Of a stretch of 18,216 nt of DNA, positions 11,212-18,216 are shown one piece after another. Position numbers and translations under genes: made by a program. The notes under the pieces are model-generated. The model worked only from the letters and a program-made list of their open reading frames with translations, searched no databases and had not been told where the DNA came from. The stretch comes from Acanthaster planci (Eukaryota > Echinodermata > Asteroidea > Valvatida > Acanthasteridae), in contig NW_019091516.1 in assembly GCF_001949145.1 (NCBI RefSeq), positions 650,598 through 668,813 on the forward strand, read 5' to 3'. Each line of letters starts with the position of its first letter. Position 1 is the stretch's first letter.

Positions 11212-11373
11212 ACAGCCAGCTTGTCCATTAGATAAACATACATGACCCGGCTCCACAACCCTAGATGACCCAAGTTGACCTGAGGAGCCTTGGCCTTGAT
11301 ATGACTGTTTCCTGTGGACGCCCAGGGCGGGTGCATGCTGCATGTTTTTGACTGCCAGATAACTGCGGCGGCC
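11212..11373 (+). other. Probable 5' untranslated part of the CEP170-type exon, with two upstream ORFs
   Basis: A very strong acceptor (TTTGGTTTTCTGTCTTTGCAG) ends at 11211, so 11212 is a likely exon start that leads without interruption to the ATG at 11374. The segment contains two short upstream ORFs out of frame with the main start. The first is at 11242-11268 (8 codons) and the second at 11265-11351 (28 codons); they overlap by four bases (ATGA). Both end before the main ATG. A second possible acceptor (TTGACTGCCAG, ending at 11358) would shorten the leader to 15 nt and remove both uORFs. CpG content rises from about 11260 onward. Exon limits rest on splice-site consensus only. Confidence 0.5.
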
Positions 11374-11469
11374 ATGACTTGGTGTCTTGTGGGTAACACA
11401 GGGGCAGTTCACATTTTGCCTCAGTCTATGATCTTCGTCGGGCGAGACAACTGCGACATTAACATTCAG
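11374..11469 (+). CDS. CEP170: CEP170-family protein, coding exon 1 (start of FHA domain)
   Basis: The exon encodes 32 residues, MTWCLVGNTGAVHILP followed by QSMIFVGRDNCDINIQ, and ends at a splice donor (CAG|GTAATG) in phase 0. The order W-x-L-V ... L-P-x-x-M-I-F-V-G-R-D-x-C-x-x-x-x-Q is that of the first strands of the CEP170/CEP170B FHA domain, with the phosphothreonine-pocket Gly-Arg at residues 23-24. CEP170 proteins act at the centrosome (mother centriole appendages) and on microtubules, and the FHA domain binds phosphopeptides; that role is taken from the family. The ATG at 11374 was chosen because its context (GCGGCGGCCATGA, G at -3) is good and its position fits vertebrate CEP170, where only a few residues precede the first strand. 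An in-frame ATG at 11335 (T at -3) would add 13 residues. The reading frame is open back to a TGA at 11302. CEP170 versus CEP170B cannot be decided, so the symbol is at family level. Confidence 0.85.
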
Positions 11470-12897
11470 GTAATGTAAGTCTTTACGTAAATTCTGAATT
11501 CCATCTACATTAACATGCAGGCAGGGAAGTTTTCCCTGAGAACCAACTATTTTTAGCTACATGTACCCTGACATGTGTGTGCAATGTATCTTGACAGTGA
11601 TATTCATGACCTGTTGTTCATGTTCGCTTATTACTGATTCACCATTGCATAAAAACTAAGGAAATACATGTACACATGCATGTATGCGCCCGCATGCAGC
11701 ACAGACATGCACCCATACATGTACATGTGTGTGCTGTTGTGTAACTTGCCAGACACAGCCAACTCTGACTTGGGATGACAGATTGAGGAGACGCTGGGCA
11801 GGAATTTTAATGAGGATCTGATTATACTTTTTGACACCAATAGAAAAAGGAATGAGGGTACATGTACATGTATCATATTTCACCTCTTCAAGTATGCCTT
11901 AATATGAACGAGTTTTGAACCTGTTCTGAAAAATGCAGTCACTTTTACATGTTGTGTTCATTTGTATCATTCCATTTTTGTTTTATATGTAAGCAGGAAG
12001 GGTGATGCTCCAATTTTAATGCTAGCACTGGCGGGCGTTTTTTTTCATTTTTGAGGGATGGGGTTGGTTCAATTTATCTTGAATTTTTAGCAATATAATC
12101 AATTGTTATGGCTCATATTTTGAATTTTCAAGTGAGTTTGTGGTCATTAGCCAATCTGTAGTAGATTCTTAAAAGTCCACCCAAAGATTTTGGAGCAAGA
12201 ATGTACAGGGGAAGGGGGGGGTGGGAGATGCCAGGGCTTTTGACACATTCACCTTTTGTAATCCTCTGTAATCGTCTGTTGTTTTACTACATGAAACACA
12301 CACCAAACAGAAGCCTTGGATTTGTCTTTTGCGACATTTAAATGCCCCAGATTGTAAGACTTGATGTCCCGTAAACCCTAACCTTCCCCAGCCACACAGA
12401 ATTAAACAGCAGTAAAGTGTTTAGTTCTGTGGGGATAGGCCTGGTAGGCCCATAACAGCTGGCTTTTGCTTTGGGTTTGGCATACCTCAGAAAAATAAAG
12501 TCCAACAGCCTCTGTGCACAACTTTGTGTGAATAGGGAAGGTTAGGGCCAGCAACCCTTGGGGGGTTAGGGTTAAAAAACTTTCCCAAGAAGCATGCCTC
12601 TGGAGTACCCTTTATCGAAATCCTGGGTACACCACTGCGGAGGATTTTGTAGGATTCGGTAAGGTAGAGCCCAGCCACTAGTACTTTACTTGGGACAGAT
12701 GCTTCTTGAAAAAAGTCAAGTGTAGGAGGATTTCAGAGAGGTTTCTAGTATGTACAAATTCCTAGGATGCGAAGGTTAAGAGAAACTAAAATCCTTTCCA
12801 ACCATGTCAAAATACAGCAGAGGTACAGCGCATCTATTAGCATGTAAGTTGGGACTAAATTGTAAAACTATGTCTGTGTTTCTTGTTTTGTTTTTAG
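11470..12897 (+). other. Intron between coding exons 1 and 2
   Basis: GT at 11470 and AG at 12896-12897, 1428 bp, bounded by recognisable FHA codons on both sides. It contains a palindrome-rich cluster at about 11665-11745 (CATGTATG/CATACATG), a TACATG array at 11859-11873, a G-rich run near 12213-12225 and the inverted repeat pair 12376-12547. Confidence 0.85.
12376..12547. repeat. 13-bp inverted repeat pair, possible small transposon remnant
   Basis: CCCTAACCTTCCC (12376-12388) and GGGAAGGTTAGGG (12535-12547) are perfect reverse complements with 146 bp between them. The similarity does not extend beyond 13 bp on either side and no target duplication is visible, so a MITE origin is only suggested. 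A further GGTTAGGGTT is at about 12565-12575. Confidence 0.5.
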
Positions 12898-12987
12898 TCT
12901 CGGAGCGTTGATAAGCGCCACTCTGTCATTAACTTTGACCAATATGACAAGGCTTTTTTCATCAAGGACATGGAGACTTTAAATGGG
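12898..12987 (+). CDS. CEP170: CEP170-family protein, coding exon 2 (FHA core)
   Basis: This 90-nt exon lies between a pyrimidine-rich acceptor (TTGTTTTGTTTTTAG) and a consensus donor (GGG|GTGAGT). It is phase 0 at both ends and continues exon 1. It encodes residues 33-62: SRSVDKRHSVINFD, then QYDKAFFIKDMETLNG. SRSVDK-x-H-x-VIN is nearly identical to the vertebrate CEP170 block and carries the FHA Ser and His positions (Ser35/His40). Asn61-Gly62 begin the conserved NGT loop that is completed by the next exon. The region is more CpG-rich than the flanking introns, as expected for coding sequence. The upstream intron (11470-12897) is 1428 bp and the downstream intron (12988-13351) is 364 bp. 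This is the strongest single piece of evidence for the gene. Confidence 0.9.
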
Positions 12988-13351
12988 GTGAGTTCTCAAA
13001 GTTTACCGTCTTCAGCATTTAAAAAGATTTAAGCCATTCCTTATCGTGCGTATGAGAATGTCATGGATTAACTGCTTCCCTGGAACACTGTCAAGGAATT
13101 GTTTTAAAGAAAGGTCTTTTTAGAGTATCTTTGGCAAGAGAATTTTTGTTTGTAATCAAAATAGGTTTCATGGCCCAGTTGTTCCTGATGGCTTTGAGTC
13201 ATTGTATAATTTCTTCTGTACGAAAGTCAACTGAAACATAACAAATGTTCAAATGAAAAAGGATTGCTATAAGAAAAACATTACCGATAATTGTGATGCA
13301 GTCTAATTCATTTCCATCACATTGTCAATTACATCTGATTTCTTTTTGCAG
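12988..13351 (+). other. Intron between coding exons 2 and 3
   Basis: GTGAGT donor and TTTTTGCAG acceptor, 364 bp. The flanking codons join in phase as LNG|TFVN. I see no repeat or RNA gene inside. Confidence 0.85.
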
Positions 13352-13465
13352 ACATTTGTTAATGAAACCAGAATACCTGATCAGACTTATATCAGTTTGC
13401 AGCGTGGAGACTCTATTAGGTTTGGATATGATATCCTTTTGGAAGTGAACAAAGTTGAATTCTGA
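13352..13465 (+). CDS. CEP170: CEP170-family protein, coding exon 3 (end of FHA domain), in-frame stop
   Basis: The acceptor TTTCTTTTTGCAG is followed by residues 63-99 in phase 0: [16 protein letters not shown], then [11 protein letters not shown], then [10 protein letters not shown] and TGA at 13463-13465. TFVN-x-x-RIP-x-QTY and IRFGYD match the CEP170/CEP170B FHA end, and Thr63 completes the NGT motif. Joined to the first two exons this gives a 99-residue, FHA-only product. In the family the domain is followed by well over a thousand residues, so a stop here is odd. There are three readings. First, a real short isoform. Second, splicing at a weak donor at 13445 (GAA|GTGAAC, phase 0), which removes the stop. 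Third, a sequence error or pseudogene: coding-like text continues at about 13455-13520 in the +1 frame and at 13523-13571 back in the original frame, ending at a possible donor (TCAG|GTAAAT, 13572). The 3' end given here is therefore provisional. Confidence 0.8.
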   Translation, partial: TFVNETRIPDQTYISLQRGDSIRFGYDILLEVNKVEF

Positions 13466-13588
13466 AGAAGTAAAAGTAGAAGGGCCAAACCATATCAAGG
13501 TTGACATCAAGAAAGAAAAAAGTTCGTAACTATCGATGCACATTCTGATAAAAGGATGGCTCATACTTCAGGTAAATGTGAAACCCAA

Positions 13589-13627
13589 GCAAATTTTACA
13601 TCGCAAAATGATTGCGGCAAAATTTGC
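13589..13627. repeat. Nested 39-nt hairpin just after exon 3
   Basis: GCAAATTTT (13589-13597) pairs with AAAATTTGC (13619-13627). Inside, CGCAA (13602-13606) pairs with TTGCG (13612-13616). A second inverted repeat, GTTTACAC-CAA-GTGTAAAC, lies at 13710-13728. Together 13575-13730 may be a short inserted element. Confidence 0.75.
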
Positions 13628-13840
13628 CCGAGTTTGAAATACGTAAATTTTCAACAAATTCGCAATGTGAACAATTGCTCTGACATCATGATTTTGTGTT
13701 TGTTTTCCCGTTTACACCAAGTGTAAACCAACCTTTAGATTGATTTTTCTTAAATCCTTACTGCCGAAACTACATGTATACAAGTTTTCTTTTCTAAATG
13801 GGCCATTAGAGCAGACTTTACCCTGCAAAATGCAAGATGG

Positions 13841-13858
13841 CACTGCACTGCACTGCAC
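13841..13858. repeat. CACTG short tandem repeat
   Basis: Three copies of CACTG followed by CAC. Confidence 0.9.
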
Positions 13859-14130
13859 CTGTCAATTAAATGGAAAACTCCATCTTGATCCATGGTGGCA
13901 GGAACCACATGCTTTTCCAGAATGTCTGTTACAAGTGTTTAGCATGAGCGTTGTACCTCACATTGGCAGTCACGTTTCTAAGAATAACACAGTTGAATCA
14001 ATCATTTCCAGCTGACCATACTTGCTGCTTTCCAGTTGTAAAGTTCCATTCCACTTGCATGAGCATAATGAAGGGATAGCTCAAAGGGATATAGCAAAAG
14101 GTGTTTTTTTTTCTGTGTATGACATTACAG

Positions 14131-14306
14131 TTTCTATCAGCTCCATTTACAATGTGGCTGCCAGTCACCCCACCGATGGCCAAAGGCATGCTCCATTTTG
14201 CAGATAAAACAACGGAAGAAAGGCCGTTGCAAGAGGCATTGTTCAAATCCACAGCCCGCTGTTGTGGTCTCTGTGGGCCAAAGAGCTCATTGTCCTTGCA
14301 AACTGG
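14131..14306 (+). CDS. Weak candidate exon
   Basis: A good acceptor (a run of T, then TTCTGTGTATGACATTACAG) is followed by 58 open codons beginning FLSAPFTMWLPVTPPMAKG and ending at a possible donor (CTGG|GTGAGG). The phase (0 in, 2 out) would link a 13444 end of exon 3 to the 14761 exon. The residues look like no family that I know, and an open stretch of this size can arise by chance. The segment is also less AT-rich than the surrounding sequence. Confidence 0.15.
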
Positions 14307-14760
14307 GTGAGGTGAGACCAAAAGAGATCATAAAAGGCCCCCTGAGGTGGAATTGCATGGATACACCATGTGCGTGCTTTAATAACTCCGTTGGTGGTGT
14401 TGACATCCATGTGAATTTCCACAGGGTGCTCTCAGAAGATCATTTTTCCTTACTCCCTGCAACATTTTATGGCTATTGTGTGTTCGTCATTTTGTAAGAC
14501 CTCACATTAGTTCATCCGCACATACAGGGTAGGTTGTTTACCCTGTTCAGACGTGGTTAGGTTTAGTTGTGTAGGTGCTTGGAGCAACATTTTGCACAGG
14601 GTGCAGTATGTTAATTGATCAACTTCAGTGTGTGGTACAGGTCAGCCCCTATTTAGGGACAGTGTTGAAATTTATGCTTCTCAGGCTGGGGTGCTTCGTG
14701 TTTATACATAAGTACATGTACATGTAGTTGGTCCAGTTTGATTGTAACTTCCTTGACCAG

Positions 14761-14848
14761 CATGCCACATCCAGTGACGTATCGTTTTGATGAAGTGGAC
14801 CCTAGTACCCTACGACAATTCAAAGCAGAAGACGGAGTAAACAAACTG
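14761..14848 (+). CDS. Candidate downstream coding exon, unidentified protein segment
   Basis: This 88-nt segment lies between an acceptor (TTCCTTGACCAG) and a perfect donor (CTG|GTAAGT). Only one frame is open: one leading base and then 29 codons, MPHPVTYRFDEVDPST followed by LRQFKAEDGVNKL. It has five CpGs (in GTGACG, TATCG, TACGAC, GACGGA and the surrounding codons), more than its flanks, and a soluble acidic/basic composition like coding sequence. It needs a preceding exon ending with two spare bases. The direct exon 3 ends that I can propose (13444, 13571) do not provide this, so an intermediate exon would be required; 14131-14306 happens to have a compatible phase. I do not recognise the sequence and do not see a CEP170 match. 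It could belong to the same gene, or begin another transcript since it starts with an ATG. Confidence 0.4.
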
Positions 14849-15109
14849 GTAAGTAACTCTGCTTAATGAACACGCTAAGTCCGTCTGTGATTGTTTGGTA
14901 CTTATGAGGGAAGAGTATGATGGGGGGAGGGAGCCAACCCCTCACTGTGCCTCAGTTTGCACCTCAGTAGGCACCCTTGATGTACAGAACTGTTGCAGTT
15001 AGGCATGGCAATAATTCTCTGAGACTCGTTTGATATCTTTGATCTTTTGGGAGGAGATGGGAGTGTTCTGTGCAACCTTCATTCTCCTTTCTTCCTCTCT
15101 GTTTTTTAG

Positions 15110-15131
15110 AATTACAGAATGATGAGTGACT
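15110..15131 (+). CDS. Weak candidate micro-exon
   Basis: About 30 nt of nearly pure pyrimidine (15078-15107) lead into TTTTTTAG|AATTAC, one of the strongest acceptor signals in the window. A donor (GACT|GTAAGG) follows after only 22 nt. In phase 0, which would continue from 14848, it reads NYRMMSD. The acceptor is convincing; the exon itself is too short to judge. A second possible donor lies at 15150 (CAA|GTAAAA). Confidence 0.2.
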
Positions 15132-15555
15132 GTAAGGATAATTGTACAAGTAAAATCAAATCCCTTCACACCCCAAGCACATCAGAATTATGCTTACATG
15201 TACATGTAAATGGCAATAGCAGTTTACACTGTACATACATTGCACGCAATTACCACTTTTTGTGTATTAAGTGAAGAAAAGGGTTCCAGCTGAGAGCATT
15301 CACAGAAACGGGCCTTTAAATTGATTGTTTTAACATTCCGGTGAAACCTGTTGCCTCTTGATGCACAGTAGAGTGTGGCTTGTTGCCAGGTGCACAGCAC
15401 TGTGGACTCTTTTTCATACACAAGCGATTGTGCCCGTTAATAACTTTTCGCACTTAAAAATGTGAATGAAGTCAGTGTCTGTTTTACACTTTTTTCGTAG
15501 CTCACTGTCTGTAGATGTATGCATGTTTTGTGCATGCATGCTTTTTTCTCATTAG

Positions 15556-15642
15556 TCGTCAAATGGCTCTCGAGGTGAAATGGGAAATGGTGCCAGGAGG
15601 TCATACTCTAGCACATGCCCCACATGTGAATGTCTTCTTGTG
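15556..15642 (+). CDS. Candidate exon following a strong acceptor
   Basis: The acceptor GCTTTTTTCTCATTAG opens a phase 0 frame, SSNGSRGEMGNGARRS then YSSTCPTCECLLV, which reaches a TGA at 15646. Possible donors are at 15575 (CGAG|GTGAAA, giving a 19-nt micro-exon) and at 15643 (GTG|GTATGA). A different frame of the same DNA reads MALEVKWEMVPGGHTL and onward, so the coding frame is not settled. No recognisable domain. Confidence 0.2.
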
Positions 15643-16164
15643 GTATGAAAGGCTTATTGAATTTGGGAGATTTCCAGGAGTTTTTTTTTTCTTTCCAACA
15701 AGTTTCATGTTCATAACGATGTCCGTCATTTCAGGTACGAGTATTTATGTGCGTATGCACACTTTGCATGTGTGATACATTGTATAAAGCAGTGATCCCA
15801 ATTAGGGAAATGGTTGCTGTAATGGGGTGTAATGCTCCTGTGAAGTTGGTGTCAGAAAGAATGTGCTGTTTGGTTTAGCTGGGGGATTTTGGAGGACGTC
15901 CGCGGTAATAATGCCCAGGAAGTTAGTGTTACCGGTAATTGCATTTAGACTTCGATTTGTAAGCTTATACATGTATATTCAGATGCAGTTCATGGCATGA
16001 CCATAATGACTCATTACATACACAAACTTCCTGCTGGGATATAGAAAAATATTTTTGTATCTTAGGATCAGGAAGTGGAAATGCACATGTCTAGTTCATG
16101 TAGGGTTGGAAGTTTCCACTTGAAATAGTAAAACTAATGTGACCTGTGGCCCAGACATGCATAT

Positions 16165-16210
16165 TACATGTACGTACATGTACGAGTACTTGTACATGTA
16201 CATACATATA
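16165..16210. repeat. Longest TACATG-type array, strongly self-complementary
   Basis: TACATGTACG, TACATGTACGAGTACTTG and TACATGTACATACATATA run together. The two halves around the central CGAGTACTTG can fold back on each other almost completely. Confidence 0.85.
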
Positions 16211-16324
16211 AATCGTTTTGTTGGTAATCCTACATGTACATGTATAAGGCCTTCTGTGTTGAGTGAGGCTGTCACTTCGTTTACATGTATGATGTAAATG
16301 TCAGCTTTTTTCCTCTTTTAACAG

Positions 16325-16370
16325 ACTTAAATGATGGAATGAAATCCGTCATCTAGATATCAATAATAAA
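16325..16370 (+). other. Candidate terminal exon with polyadenylation hexamer
   Basis: A textbook acceptor (CAGCTTTTTTCCTCTTTTAACAG ends at 16324, shown here by its bases rather than a longer quote) precedes a very short frame, LNDGMKSVI then TAG at 16354-16356. AATAAA follows at 16365-16370. This layout is what a last exon with a short 3' UTR would look like. It could end a short transcript of the FHA gene: the phase-1 ends at 15574 or 13571 would join to it in frame. AATAAA is common in AT-rich DNA, so this is weak. Confidence 0.2.
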
Positions 16371-16991
16371 ATGCACATGTAGCTTTGGAAGCAAAATTTA
16401 TATTTTGGCACTGAAAAGATACCGTACCAAACTATTGAAGGTGTATTCAATTTTCAACCTTGTGTACAGTTTACGTTATGTGCGATATTTTTATTTGAGC
16501 CTACATGTACTGTATATAAGTACAAAAGTGTTTAAAGTTGGTTGACTGCTTGAGGTCACTTCAGCAGTGTGACATTGTGAAAGTGAAAGAGATTTTTTGT
16601 GTTCACAATGTTCTAATGATTGACAAAGAGTTAACGGATACAATGGATTTTCAGCTCAACTTGTTTTGGTACACATTGCTACATGTACATGTATGTGCTA
16701 CAACAACACAAACAAGATCTGGATTTTCTGTTCCATTCAAAGTGACTAGAAGGTTGTAGTTTCGTCATTCTTAGAATATCATTTCATCAATGCATTTCAG
16801 AGGGCACTAGTTTACCTTTTGTCACACAAGGCACTACTTATTAAAAGAGCATAAGAAAAAGTACAAAAGATTTGTCCGTAACAATTCCCCAACAAAGTTT
16901 TGAAGAAATAGTAGCAATTACTATAATGCAAACAAGGTATACATGTATGTATGTGTAGTTAACACAATCTTGACAAGTATAGAGAAGTGTG

Positions 16992-17011
16992 ACATGTACA
17001 TGTACATGTAC
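16992..17011. repeat. TACATG array
   Basis: Just over three uninterrupted units (20 bp), the longest pure run of this motif seen in the window. Confidence 0.9.
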
Positions 17012-17111
17012 CAGTATTGGTATGGAGCTACGTGTATGGAGCCACTACACTGTACCTACATATATACTGTTCTGCCTTGAACGACATTTTTGAACACTTT
17101 TACACTTTTAG

Positions 17112-17157
17112 CTCATGAATATGGAAATTTTCAGTTCATGAAAATGGAAATGTTCAC
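17112..17157. repeat. 23-bp tandem duplication
   Basis: Two adjacent 23-bp copies (17112-17134 and 17135-17157) share the core TCATGAAnATGGAAAT and differ at about four positions. Confidence 0.75.
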
Positions 17158-18216
17158 AGCATGAAACCCCAAATGTTGAAGTTTTTCCTTTTTAACATGA
17201 CAAAAAAGGTGGAAAGTCAAAATAAATTTGGAAGTAAGATTTCCGACATGTACGTTTAGATGTACCATATTCAAGTCAAAAAGATCTGGTTTCATGTCTC
17301 CTTAAACTTAAAGGGTTATCACAAAAGGGAAAACATCGATATATTTCATCAGGAAATAATTCATTGCATATCCAGTCAGTGAAAGTAGATTTCTGTAACA
17401 GATTTTAAGCCCCAAAGGTCACTTTTACCAAGTGCACAGTTAAACTTGATTGGAGAGAACTGTATAACCAAACCGTTCTCCAAAATGTCTTATACCTTTA
17501 TTATTGAGTTTAATGCTACACTTAACAGTACTACTGCTTATCACATACATGTAAAAGCATGTGTTACCGGTACATGCACTGGTACTGGTTATACCGGCAC
17601 CAGCTCATTTTCTAGAGCAGTCACAATTTCATACAAGCTGAAAATTTAAAAAGTGGTGGTGAGCATCCTTTGGAAGAAGCTCTTTTTGTTGTTGCCTAAT
17701 ATACATGTAGTACTTGTTTTGAATGGATTATGTAAATTAATTTGACTTTATAAATGATTGTTTGTATTTCCCATGGATGAGTTTCTAATTCATTGAAGAT
17801 TTGACAATCATTGAAAACTTGTACATTTCATTACTTGCCCAATCCTCTGGAACTGAAAATTCAATTACCTGCCACTTGGATGGATGATTTTAGTACGCAT
17901 TCTTGTGTACCGCTGCAGTTTAAAAATAAGTTGAAAGATAATACGAAGCATGGCCAGTGATGTCACATTTCTAAGGACACGTTCGTGTCTGTAGTCTACG
18001 GTAATTTGACTTGTGTCAGAATGATATATACAGACAGCTGGAAACCCTTCGTAGCAAGACAATGTCAACTATACCATACCGGTAGGTGGGTGTTGGCCTA
18101 CATGTACATGATGTAGATGTAGATGTAAATCCAGCCTTAAATTCAAGCTTGTTTATGTCATCTAAACTCTGAATTTTCTGAAACAAGGTAAAATGGTAAA
18201 GGTGCATACTGCATAC

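Larger units (their letters stand above)
14849..18216. other. Mostly non-coding right-hand region
   Basis: Apart from the weak exon candidates at 15110, 15556 and 16325, I see no coding sequence. I found none of the conserved later CEP170 segments. TACATG arrays lie at 15195-15208, 16165-16210, 16231-16245, 16680-16695 and 16992-17011. ACCGGTA-type copies are near 17565 and 18077. Confidence 0.45.

Noticed and set aside
10837-11412. 191-codon minus-strand open frame, the longest in the window
   Set aside because: It runs antisense over the real first coding exon, contains no recognisable domain, is rich in Cys/His/Thr runs from TACATGTA translation, and has no supporting splice or promoter signals.
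12541-12575. TTAGGG motifs as an interstitial telomere array
   Set aside because: Only isolated, non-tandem copies are present.
13998-14321. 107-codon minus-strand open frame
   Set aside because: No family resemblance; the same DNA also has open frames on the plus strand, so openness here reflects composition.

Overview
This 18.2 kb window looks like intron-rich nuclear DNA from an animal, most likely a marine invertebrate. It is AT-rich. It has no closely packed long reading frames, no ribosome-binding-site architecture and no operons. The only convincing protein-coding signal is a set of short exons with consensus GT-AG splice sites. Short palindromes of the TACATGTA / TACCGGTA / TAGGCCTA type are scattered everywhere. 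I associate that texture with echinoderm, hemichordate, amphioxus and mollusc genomes, but I cannot fix the phylum from sequence alone.

The gene: three plus-strand exons (11374-11469, 12898-12987, 13352 to about 13465) join in phase and encode an N-terminal forkhead-associated (FHA) domain of the CEP170/CEP170B centrosomal-protein type. The match extends over nearly the whole domain. It includes the GR motif, the SRSVDKRH block, the LNGTFVN block and the RFGYD end. Upstream lies a probable 5' untranslated exon part (11212-11373) with two short upstream ORFs. Much further upstream there is a CpG-rich patch (about 240-536) ending in a perfect splice donor, which could be the distal promoter and first non-coding exon. 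That would imply a first intron of about 10.7 kb.

After the FHA domain the picture is unclear. Exon 3 runs into an in-frame TGA at 13463, which would leave a 99-residue FHA-only product. Coding-like sequence continues past the stop in a shifted frame and then back in the original frame, as if two compensating one-base indels were present. A further well-bounded exon (14761-14848) and several weaker candidates (14131-14306, 15110-15131, 15556 onward, 16325-16356 with a polyadenylation hexamer) lie downstream. None matches the CEP170 body that I would expect, so most of the gene is either beyond the right edge or this locus makes an unusual short form.

The rest is intronic or intergenic. It holds a probable 240-bp MITE (8383-8622) with degenerate CAGTCAGCTCTCGTTA-type inverted ends, a 78-bp foldback (877-954), a nested hairpin just after exon 3 (13589-13627), a 66-bp tandem duplication (9528-9660), a 13-bp inverted repeat pair inside an intron (12376-12547), and many TACATG arrays. 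I saw no tRNA, rRNA, CRISPR array, prophage or autonomous transposon gene.
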